DNA of 5,176 bases from Candidatus Atribacteria bacterium 1244-E10-H5-B2 (GCA_003575245.1 NMQN01000218.1:1-5176); one strand, 5' to 3'; counted from the stretch's first letter, positions 1 through 4,479 are shown. Translations and numbers: made by a program. Notes: generated by a model not told the origin, from the letters alone.

Positions 1-113
1 AAATAGCTAATAGTAGAATAATTCAGTTATGATAAGACTTTTAAGGATTTGCCTATTTTCTAAAAGTAACTTTTTTATGGGCTTTGCTAGTTTTGGGAAT
101 GTACGAAATTCCT

Positions 114-141
114 TTTATTGATACTCGCACAAAGATATAAT
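114..141 (+). promoter_or_regulatory. Probable tRNA promoter
   Basis: A consensus -10 box TATAAT lies at 136-141, about 16 bases upstream of the first base of the tRNA. The -35 region is weak: TTTATT at 114-119 with a 16-base spacer is the best placed match. The spacing would start transcription near 147 and leave a short 5' leader to be trimmed by RNase P. The -10 box is seen directly; its use as a promoter is inferred. Confidence 0.4.
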
Positions 142-157
142 AGGATTTAACTTTCAG

Positions 158-243
158 GGGGCTGTGGTGGAATTGGTATACGCAAAAGGTTGTCACCCTT
201 TTGGCACTTCGGTGCATTGTGGGTTCGAATCCCACCAGCCCCA
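158..243 (+). tRNA. Class II tRNA, Leu-like body with Asp anticodon GUC
   Basis: A complete cloverleaf can be folded by hand. The acceptor stem is GGGGCTG 158-164 with CAGCCCC 236-242, all seven pairs Watson-Crick. The D stem is GTG 167-169 with CGC 181-183, including one U-G pair. The anticodon stem is AAAGG 185-189 with CCTTT 197-201, around loop TTGTCAC 190-196. The variable arm is long (202-218), with stem GCAC/GTGC capped by TTCG. The T stem is GTGGG/CCCAC around TTCGAAT. The discriminator is A243, followed by CCC, so CCA is not encoded. The D arm (GGTGGAATTGGTATA) and long arm resemble bacterial tRNA-Leu, and A73 is the leucine discriminator. Yet the anticodon reads GUC, and C38 and G10 match known AspRS identity elements, while the usual G73 of tRNA-Asp is absent. 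Which amino acid it carries cannot be told from sequence. Confidence 0.9.
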
Positions 244-258
244 CCCCATAAAAAAAGA

Positions 259-283
259 CAATCTATAAAAGATTGCCTCTTTT
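259..283. terminator. Possible bidirectional terminator between tRNA and rep operon
   Basis: The inverted repeat CAATCT (259-264) and AGATTG (270-275) has a five-base loop. On the plus strand it is followed by CCTCTTTT, downstream of the tRNA. On the minus strand it is followed by TC and a run of seven T, in the direction of the par-rep operon. The position between two converging transcription units fits a shared terminator. The stem is only six pairs, so strength is uncertain. Confidence 0.45.
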
Positions 284-284
284 A

Positions 285-307
285 AGTCGGTTGCCACCCA
301 AACGACT
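285..307. repeat. Inverted repeat, 8-base arms with one mismatch
   Basis: AGTCGGTT (285-292) is the reverse complement of AAACGACT (300-307) except for one internal position, around a seven-base loop GCCACCC. It follows directly after the putative terminator hairpin. It may be a second stem of a tandem terminator or a protein site. No T run is attached on either strand, so the terminator reading is weak. Confidence 0.35.
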
Positions 308-557
308 GATTATAATTTAACAATTATTAAATAAAATGTCAATATTAATAATTATTAAGAATTAGTAGACATATATACATTTTTTATAAATTAATAAAAA
401 TCATCACCTCTCGGTGCAGACCAATCGCTGAAACCCTATCCCCACTGCTCAAAATAACCATTTCCTAAGTGCTTTGTATGATTATGTATAGCTATTACGC
501 TTCTAATGGATCATCAGTATTAATAAAATGTTTATTATTCTCATTTAATTTCTAAAA
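308..557. other. Intergenic stretch after rep; small G+C-richer island
   Basis: There is no convincing gene here. Bases 308-400 and 462-557 are very A+T rich. Bases 402-461 are clearly richer in G+C and contain a short minus-strand reading frame (384-461, 25 codons, starting MVILSSGDRV). Its only Shine-Dalgarno-like bases (AGGA) sit about two bases from the ATG, which is too close. Inside the island, CACC/GGTG (405-416) forms a four-pair hairpin with a GAGA loop on the minus strand, followed by ATGATTTTT. That could be a weak terminator for rep. The island could be a gene remnant, a small RNA or nothing; no function is assigned. Confidence 0.3.
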
Positions 558-1442
558 CTATTTTGTTTTTTTGATACCCAAGTTTATATTATACTCTACT
601 GCTTTAGTTTTAATTACAGTAGTAAATAAAGCCGCTCTGCTTTTTTTAATATTCCCAGTTAAATAAGTGTCTTTAACTTCACTTAAGGCTTGGTAAATTA
701 AATTCTCCGGCATTAAATCTGCAACTTTTCTATAAAATCCTAAAGAGTGATCATCTCCTAATTGCTCCGCCATATTTTCAGCTAAATACTCTTTTTTCGG
801 AGACCTTTTATTTTTATTTGAAATAGCGTTTCTCTTAACGTTATTTATTTGTTTCTTGTTTAACGTATGATTATAGTTAGTGTGACGGTTCTGCCACATG
901 GCAACATCGTCACATGGACGGTGTGACGATTTCGTCACATGGATATTTTCAACTTCTTTTTTAGTTGGTTTTTCAAATATTTTAAGCTGTGAAACTGGCA
1001 AAATTGTGTAGTAAATATTTTCCCATTTACCTTGCTTATTTCTTTTCTTTAAAGCCTGTACGACAGATTTGCCGTTAAACCTAAACCTTAAAAGGCTCTG
1101 TATACGCCTATTAGCTGTTTCCCGGCTACAACCTAGATCTCTGGCAACTTGGTCCTGGCTTGGGTAGCAGTCCCCGTTTTCGTCCATGTATAAAGCAAGG
1201 GCAATTAGAGTTTTAAATTCGCGGTCAGAGATTTTTTTAAGAAGCCCTGAAGTCCTGGCGGCTACAAAAAGCTTAACAAAAACTTTGTTTTCCCAGGCTT
1301 TATCCAAAACATCAAACTCTTTTTTAATTTCAACCGTAACCATTTTTTCGTCTTTGTATTTAGGGGAAACAGAGATATTCTCAAGCGGAAGGTTGAGCTG
1401 GTTTTTGTTTAATTTTTTATGGCTCTTTTTTAACTGTTTCAT
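558..1442 (-). CDS. Winged-helix plasmid replication initiator-like protein
   Basis: This 294-residue protein has three parts. The basic N-terminal tail covers about residues 1-35. A helix-turn-helix domain of the HTH_36 type (about 45-155) carries a recognisable core, SDREFKTLIALALY then PSQDQVARDLGCSRETANRRIQSL. After a polar linker (about 160-218), a C-terminal domain (about 219-290) contains LGDDHSLGFYRKVADLMPENLIYQALSEVK in short blocks and KSRAALFTTVIK. From general knowledge, this HTH plus C-terminal block combination occurs in replication or transcription proteins of Gram-positive plasmids and integrative elements. Its place next to parA and parB supports an initiator role, which is not proven. 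The ATG at 1442 has no good Shine-Dalgarno site; the upstream in-frame stop is at 1459-1461, and no better start exists. The linker is encoded by a cluster of DNA palindromes (880-943). Expression may be limited by the weak ribosome site and by the repeats just upstream. Confidence 0.7.
   Translation of the reverse strand: MKQLKKSHKKLNKNQLNLPLENISVSPKYKDEKMVTVEIKKEFDVLDKAWENKVFVKLFVAARTSGLLKKISDREFKTLIALALYMDENGDCYPSQDQVARDLGCSRETANRRIQSLLRFRFNGKSVVQALKKRNKQGKWENIYYTILPVSQLKIFEKPTKKEVENIHVTKSSHRPCDDVAMWQNRHTNYNHTLNKKQINNVKRNAISNKNKRSPKKEYLAENMAEQLGDDHSLGFYRKVADLMPENLIYQALSEVKDTYLTGNIKKSRAALFTTVIKTKAVEYNINLGIKKTK
880..943. repeat. Iteron-like palindrome cluster inside rep
   Basis: The core TGTGACG or its complement occurs four times, plus one variant. 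On the plus strand GTGTGACG starts at 880 and 921. The 12-mer TCGTCACATGGA occurs at 907-918 and 932-943, a 25-base period. The variant palindrome TGCCACATGGCA lies at 892-903. ATCGTCACA (906-914) pairs with TGTGACGAT (922-930) across seven bases. TGTGACGA (922-929) pairs with TCGTCACA (932-939) across two bases. The 25-base period is not a multiple of three, so the two 12-mer copies are read in different frames (HVTK versus PCDD). The repeat is therefore maintained as DNA, not as protein. An origin or initiator-binding site is the likely role. Confidence 0.7.
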
Positions 1443-1463
1443 AAGCAGGTTAAATTGTCATAA

Positions 1464-1481
1464 TGTAATATTGTAATATTA
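1464..1481. repeat. TGTAATATT site in front of rep (copy A)
   Basis: Two overlapping copies of TGTAATATT (1464-1472, 1472-1480) create the near-perfect palindrome TAATATT-GT-AATATTA (1466-1481). The whole 18-base block recurs exactly at 1718-1735. It lies just past the parB-like stop codon and 22 bases upstream of the rep start. This suits an operator for rep or part of a centromere or origin. The repeat is seen directly; the function is inferred. Confidence 0.75.
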
Positions 1482-1500
1482 TTTACTTAATTCGTTTCAA
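1473..1500 (-). promoter_or_regulatory. Possible rep promoter overlapping copy A
   Basis: Read on the minus strand, TTGAAA (1495-1500) is followed after 16 bases by TATTAC (1473-1478). These match the -35 and -10 consensus at five and four of six positions. The -10 would lie inside the TAATATT palindrome, so a protein bound there would block the promoter. In A+T-rich DNA such matches arise often, and rep could simply be read from the parA promoter. Confidence 0.3.
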
Positions 1501-1971
1501 TATTTTTATCAAGCTTGCTTTGTTAATTTCTAAAAGGTTTGCAAACAATTTAAAGGAAATTCTTAAGATATCAGCTTGTGAAACCTTGCCGCGCTTAATT
1601 TCTTTACTTAAATGGTAAGCGGTATCTTTTACCCACTCAGTTTCTCTTTCTGTAAGTCTGAAGGTTTGGGCTTTGTAGGCCGGTTCGCGAAGTTCTTCTA
1701 TTTCATCATCAGTAAATTGTAATATTGTAATATTACTTGTAATATTGCTTTCTTGTTTAGTTTCCTTATTAATTTTAATCATTTTAGCTTCTTTACTGTC
1801 TTGTTTAATTTTAATAAGAGATTGAGATTCTTCCTCAGGCTCGGGTTTTTGCTCAACAGCCTGAGGCGGGGGAGTTGGAGAAAATAAAGCGTCCATGCCT
1901 TTCCCGGTAGACTCTTTTAAATTTTTAGTAAGCTCTTCGTTGTTAAATGATAAAGGTTTTCTTTTAGCCAT
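1483..1971 (-). CDS. ParB-like centromere-binding protein, RHH type
   Basis: This 162-residue protein immediately follows parA and overlaps it by 8 bases, the usual position of the partition adaptor. Residues 1-33 contain a conserved-looking segment STGKGMDALFSPT. Residues 31-75 are rich in Pro, Glu and Lys and probably disordered. The C-terminal part (about 102-148: TFRLTERETEWVKDTAYHLS, then KVSQADILRISFKLF) has the strand-helix-helix pattern of ribbon-helix-helix proteins such as ParG and CopG. In ParG-type partners the flexible N-terminal tail stimulates the ParA ATPase and the RHH dimer binds the centromere; the same role is inferred here. There is no sign of the large ParB/Spo0J CTPase domain. 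A strong Shine-Dalgarno site supports the ATG at 1971. Residues 76-85 (NITSNITILQ) are encoded by the TGTAATATT array. Function is assigned by context and fold pattern, not by close family recognition. Confidence 0.7.
   Translation of the reverse strand: MAKRKPLSFNNEELTKNLKESTGKGMDALFSPTPPPQAVEQKPEPEEESQSLIKIKQDSKEAKMIKINKETKQESNITSNITILQFTDDEIEELREPAYKAQTFRLTERETEWVKDTAYHLSKEIKRGKVSQADILRISFKLFANLLEINKASLIKILKRIK
1718..1746. repeat. TGTAATATT array inside the parB-like gene (copy B)
   Basis: Three copies of TGTAATATT lie at 1718-1726, 1726-1734 and 1738-1746. The first two form the palindrome TAATATT-GT-AATATTA (1720-1735), identical to the one at 1466-1481. The 18-base identity between the two places, 254 bases apart, is far beyond chance even in A+T-rich DNA. 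The array encodes the linker between the disordered tail and the RHH-like domain, where protein constraint is low. It is a candidate centromere (parS-like) or iteron. Confidence 0.75.
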
Positions 1972-2905
1972 TGATTATTTCCTCCACAATTTGAGCGTAA
2001 GCCCTTGAACCTTCATGTTCAGGATCTATAAGAATAAGAGGCGCTTTCAGGTTAGGGGATTCTGTAAAACGGACAGAGTTAGTAATATATGTGCTGAACA
2101 TTTTTATCCCTGCGTTCCGGCTTGCTTTTTGAAGAGTCTCAAAAATTTCCTGGCTGTTTAAGGTTCGTTTATCATATTTTGTGGCTAACACCCCAAGATA
2201 AGTGAGGTCTGAATTGGTTATTGCACGAATCTTTGAAACTGTTTTTGCGAGCATATCCAAACCCCGCAAAGCCAGAAGCTCCATTGACATAGGGATTAGA
2301 AGCTCCCCTGCAGCGGTAAAGGCGTTTATGGTGAGCATTCCAAGGCTGGGGGGGCAGTCAAGGAGTATAAAATCATAGTTTTTAACTACATTTCTTAATT
2401 TTCGCTTCAGGATTTGTTCAGCTGCTAAAAGCTGCTTAAGCTCAATATCAGCGCCAGCCAAGTCTATATTTGAAGGTGCAAGGTCAAAATGTTGCGAGGT
2501 TTTAATGATAATATCCTTAAAGGTAACATCGTCATTTATTAGAACTGTATAAACCGTTTTATTAAGCGAGTCTGTAAATATTCCAAGGCTGACTGCACAG
2601 CCGCCTTGGGGGTCAAGATCAACCACAAGGACTCTTTTACCCTTTTTACCTAATCCCGCAGCTAAGTTAAGGACGGTTGTTGTTTTGGCAACGCCGCCTT
2701 TTTGGTTGGCAACGGCAATTATCCTTGTTCCTAATCCAGCCCTAGAGACACGATTTTCAATAGATTCTTTAGGTATTCTGTATTGGCTGCCTATTTTAGA
2801 GGAGGGGAGTTTGCCGCTTTTTATCCACCTCAAAATTGTGTTAGGGTGGACATTAAGCATTGTTGCAGCTTCGTCTGTATTAAGAAATAATGCTTTATTT
2901 GCCAT
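1964..2905 (-). CDS. parA: ParA partition ATPase with N-terminal MerR/excisionase-type HTH
   Basis: This is a 313-residue protein. Residues 8-52 form a DNA-binding helix-turn-helix of the HTH_17/excisionase type (LNTDEAATMLNVHPNTILRW, then IKSGKLPSSKIGSQYRIPKE). Residues 61-310 form a ParA/Soj-type deviant Walker ATPase. The Walker A motif is KGGVAKTT (69-76) with signature Lys69 and Lys74; VVDLDPQGG (94-102) follows; Walker B is FILLDCPPS (179-187). ParA moves plasmid copies apart by ATP-dependent nucleoid binding, together with a centromere-binding partner, here the overlapping downstream gene. The front HTH is probably for autoregulation, as in type Ia ParA proteins, but here it is of a different, MerR-like kind. 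The ATG at 2905 has no Shine-Dalgarno sequence, in contrast to the next gene. A promoter at 2961-2989 and an inverted repeat at 2917-2951 lie upstream. Confidence 0.93.
   Translation of the reverse strand: MANKALFLNTDEAATMLNVHPNTILRWIKSGKLPSSKIGSQYRIPKESIENRVSRAGLGTRIIAVANQKGGVAKTTTVLNLAAGLGKKGKRVLVVDLDPQGGCAVSLGIFTDSLNKTVYTVLINDDVTFKDIIIKTSQHFDLAPSNIDLAGADIELKQLLAAEQILKRKLRNVVKNYDFILLDCPPSLGMLTINAFTAAGELLIPMSMELLALRGLDMLAKTVSKIRAITNSDLTYLGVLATKYDKRTLNSQEIFETLQKASRNAGIKMFSTYITNSVRFTESPNLKAPLILIDPEHEGSRAYAQIVEEIING
1980..1985 (-). promoter_or_regulatory. Strong ribosome binding site for the parB-like gene
   Basis: GGAGGA on the minus strand lies nine bases upstream of the ATG at 1971, inside the 3' end of parA. 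It decides the parB-like start and suggests that this protein is made at a higher rate than ParA, whose own start lacks such a site. Confidence 0.75.
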
Positions 2906-2910
2906 TTTTT

Positions 2911-2916
2911 AGTATA
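2911..2916 (-). promoter_or_regulatory. Possible proximal -10 box giving a leaderless parA mRNA
   Basis: TATACT (minus strand, 2911-2916) ends five bases before the A of the parA ATG. Transcription from it would begin at or within a base or two of the start codon. No good -35 lies 16-18 bases upstream. The absence of a Shine-Dalgarno site for parA fits a leaderless message, but the longer promoter upstream is the stronger candidate. Confidence 0.25.
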
Positions 2917-2951
2917 AGATAGTGAATGAATTAACTTTTATACAACTATCT
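2917..2951. repeat. Inverted repeat in parA leader, possible operator
   Basis: AGATAGT (2917-2923) and ACTATCT (2945-2951) are perfect seven-base inverted repeats separated by 21 bases. Together they lie between the main parA promoter and the start codon. They could be half-sites for autoregulation by the ParA HTH domain. Arms of this length occur by chance, so the call rests on position. Confidence 0.35.
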
Positions 2952-2960
2952 ACTACTACA

Positions 2961-2989
2961 AGTATTTAACAATAGAATTTCTTTGTCAA
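2961..2989 (-). promoter_or_regulatory. Main promoter of the parA-parB-rep operon
   Basis: On the minus strand a perfect -35 box TTGACA (2984-2989) is followed after 17 bases by AATACT (2961-2966), four of six matches to the -10 consensus. Transcription would begin near 2953 and leave a leader of about 48 bases containing the 2917-2951 inverted repeat. This is the best promoter in the window for the partition and replication genes. Confidence 0.6.
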
Positions 2990-3202
2990 GAGGAAATTTA
3001 AAATTAATATTTAAAGAAATATCTTTTCTGCCTGTTTAGCCACAATGAAAAACCGTAATATTGGTTTATGCTATAATCTGAATGCAGAAGATTAACTTCT
3101 GAGTAAACTGGAGAGATAAACTTCCTTAACCATGCTTATTTGGATTTTTGGAATGTACTTTCCATAGGCTAATTTATTTATCAAATTCATTTCTTATGAT
3201 AT
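2990..3202. other. Intergenic region between parA and the small basic gene
   Basis: There is no sizeable gene. It holds a sixth GTAATATT (3055-3062) flanked by AAACC and GGTTT arms (3050-3067), an extended -10 promoter on the plus strand (TGC-TATAAT, 3069-3077), and a six-pair hairpin CAGAAG/CTTCTG (3085-3101). It also holds an 11-codon plus-strand frame MLIWIFGMYFP (3132-3167) that contains a five-pair hairpin TGGAA/TTCCA (3149-3164). A short plus-strand RNA running away from parA is possible. The peptide frame has GGAGAG 19 bases upstream, too far to count as its ribosome site. Confidence 0.35.
3069..3077 (+). promoter_or_regulatory. Extended -10 promoter, plus strand
   Basis: TGCTATAAT combines a consensus TATAAT (3072-3077) with the TG of an extended -10 element one base upstream. 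It needs no -35 box, and none is seen. It points away from parA and against the small basic gene, so its product would be a short leader or antisense RNA. Confidence 0.4.
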
Positions 3203-3388
3203 CTATTTTGAGAATTGTATCTTTCCTTTTTTCTTCATACGTCTTATTTTTATCTTACTGGCCAGATCCTTTTTAGAATATTTAATTTTCTGTTTTTGTT
3301 TTTTTTCCCTCTTGACCCTTTTGCCTGATTTTCCTTTTACCATTTTAGTCAATTCTTCCAATTGGTTAAGATTTATTCTTATTGTCAT
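3203..3388 (-). CDS. Small Lys/Arg-rich protein, unknown function
   Basis: A 61-residue frame starts MTIRINLNQLEELTKMV, an amphipathic-looking helix, and continues with a highly basic tail (KGKSGKRVKREKKQKQ and similar to the end). AAGGGG lies ten bases before the ATG at 3388, so this start is preferred over the in-frame TTG at 3397, which would overlap the ribosome site. It follows the Mini-A gene by 52 bases on the same strand and could be co-transcribed. The charge suggests binding to nucleic acid, but no family is recognised. The A-rich composition makes lysine codons common by chance, so it could be spurious. Confidence 0.45.
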   Translation of the reverse strand: MTIRINLNQLEELTKMVKGKSGKRVKREKKQKQKIKYSKKDLASKIKIRRMKKKGKIQFSK

Positions 3389-3418
3389 GCTAATCAATCC
3401 CCTTTTTTATTCCTTTCT

Positions 3419-3433
3419 TTTATGGTCCATAAA
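3419..3433. repeat. 15-base palindrome between Mini-A and the small basic gene
   Basis: TTTATGG (3419-3425) and CCATAAA (3427-3433) are perfect inverted repeats around one central T. A one-base loop cannot form an RNA hairpin, so a dimeric protein operator is more likely than a terminator. It sits just past the Mini-A stop codon and upstream of the small gene's ribosome site. Confidence 0.35.
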
Positions 3434-3440
3434 TTAAATT

Positions 3441-4262
3441 TTAAAGTAAATTTGCTAGTTTTCTCCTCTCTCGTTCTTCTATGGCCTGGATTTCCTTAAA
3501 CGCTTCCAGGTCAATATTTTCCTCTATGCTTTGCCTTATTTTTTGCTGTAGTACCGGCAGAGGTAATGCGTCTAGTTCAACCGCCTGATCACCATATTTC
3601 TTAATAAACTTTGCTGCCCGGCTGTCCGTCTTTTTTGTAAAGTCCGGAGGTAGATCATATTTAATAACGTCCTCGGGGGTTAAGGCTATTTTTTTAATTT
3701 CTGGACTTGTCCCAAAAAAGTCTAAGCTATCCCCTAGCGCCCTTAATATATCTTCACCAGAAGGATCAAAATCCCCAAAATAAAGTATTTTTATAGGCTT
3801 ATCTAAATATTCATCAAAACGATCTGCTGCATCTTTATAAGCACTCCAAGAATTATATCCCCGGCCTACCAACAGGGTAACGCCATACTTCCTGGTAATG
3901 TCAGAAAATATTCCTGAAAGCGCGTCTTTTTCCAGCCATACCTCTGTATAACCAGGCTGCCTATCCCATATATTTTTACGGTAAGAATATTTAACCGTTT
4001 CCAGGAAGTCCGGTAAGTCCTGCCACATACTAACTGCCCGGGGCTGCCTTCCCCGGTCCTCTATCCATTCCCAGGGTATTAAATCTTTTTGTCTGGCCCT
4101 TACTAGCGCATTTGATAATCGCTGGTATTCGCTGCGCTTATTATCTATAAAATGCCGGGCTACTAGCTGATAATAAACCTGCCTTAAGGTCATCGGGTTA
4201 TATTCACTTAAAATATTATAAGCCTGGTCTATCAGTTTCATTGTTTTCTTTTGAAGAGCCAT
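3441..4262 (-). CDS. Stand-alone Spo11/TopoVI-A-like 'Mini-A' topoisomerase-like protein
   Basis: This 273-residue protein shows the two domains of the type IIB topoisomerase A subunit. The N-terminal winged-helix 5Y-CAP part carries MTLRQVYYQLVARHF (24-38), matching the R-x-x-Y-Y catalytic region of Spo11 and Top6A; Tyr31 or Tyr30 is the likely nucleophile. The Toprim part has the metal-binding glutamate in EVWLEKDAL (Glu111, compare VEKDA in Spo11) and the DxD motif in YFGDFDPSGEDI (Asp164, Asp166). A family-typical WEWIEDRGRQPR segment (64-75) lies between. TopoVI makes transient double-strand breaks through a covalent tyrosine link and needs a GHKL ATPase B subunit. No B gene is present here. 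Free-standing Mini-A proteins have been described on mobile elements; their activity is little known. The length is shorter than Top6A (about 360 residues). The start at 4262 has AGAAAGGA a few bases upstream. Confidence 0.8.
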   Translation of the reverse strand: MALQKKTMKLIDQAYNILSEYNPMTLRQVYYQLVARHFIDNKRSEYQRLSNALVRARQKDLIPWEWIEDRGRQPRAVSMWQDLPDFLETVKYSYRKNIWDRQPGYTEVWLEKDALSGIFSDITRKYGVTLLVGRGYNSWSAYKDAADRFDEYLDKPIKILYFGDFDPSGEDILRALGDSLDFFGTSPEIKKIALTPEDVIKYDLPPDFTKKTDSRAAKFIKKYGDQAVELDALPLPVLQQKIRQSIEENIDLEAFKEIQAIEERERRKLANLL

Positions 4263-4401
4263 TATTCCTTTCTTAAATTTAATAATTAGATATCGCTTTT
4301 TTATAGTTTTATTTCAATTTAAAGGCTTCTTAATAGGATATCATTAAAATTTTATTATCTCTTAAATTTACCCCCAAATTTTAACGATTTAGGCTATTTT
4401 A

Positions 4402-4415
4402 ACTTTATATAAAGT
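4402..4415. repeat. 14-base perfect palindrome upstream of Mini-A
   Basis: ACTTTATATAAAGT reads the same on both strands. It lies about 140 bases upstream of the Mini-A start and could be an operator. In A+T-rich DNA a palindrome this long is only moderately unusual, so the role is uncertain. Confidence 0.25.
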
Positions 4416-4416
4416 C

Positions 4417-4464
4417 TTATATGTCTGATTTGCCTTTTATCATGCTAATTAATCTTTCTAATTA
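4417..4464 (-). pseudogene. Possible remnant related to the small basic gene
   Basis: Between two in-frame stops the minus strand encodes LERLISMIKGKSDI. This aligns with LEELTKMVKGKSGK of the small basic protein; 29 of 39 bases match over the best codons, and a TAA stands where the intact gene has CAA. A rival alignment exists: ATTAGCATGA here also matches the start region of the intact gene (3385-3394 side). Either points to duplication and decay, or to A+T-rich coincidence. The spacer from 4263 to 4479 otherwise holds no gene. Confidence 0.3.
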
Positions 4465-4479
4465 TTTCGCTGATATATT

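Noticed and set aside
158..243. Alternative anticodon reading of the tRNA
   Set aside because: The AAAGG/CCTTT stem fixes a seven-base loop with U33; shifting the frame breaks the stem, so GUC is the only reasonable reading.
53..244. Minus-strand 63-codon frame with MGLVGFEPT
   Set aside because: It is the antisense of the tRNA; GFEPT is the well-known false translation of the T arm.
922..939. CRP/FNR-type site TGTGA...TCACA
   Set aside because: The spacing is eight bases instead of the six of CRP sites, and the site lies inside a gene as part of a larger repeat cluster.
558..1442. Membership of the RepA_N family proper
   Set aside because: The HTH core and C-terminal block do not look like RepA_N; only the in-gene origin idea is borrowed as an analogy.
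1186..1476. Plus-strand 96-codon frame
   Set aside because: Shadow of rep on the opposite strand; hydrophobic low-complexity product and no ribosome site.
2685..2912. Plus-strand 75-codon frame
   Set aside because: Antisense of the parA HTH and Walker A codons, which are clearly the real coding frame.
96..3164. Shared GGAATGTAC in hairpins at 96-112 and 3149-3164
   Set aside because: Only nine bases are shared and the hairpin arms differ; chance is sufficient.
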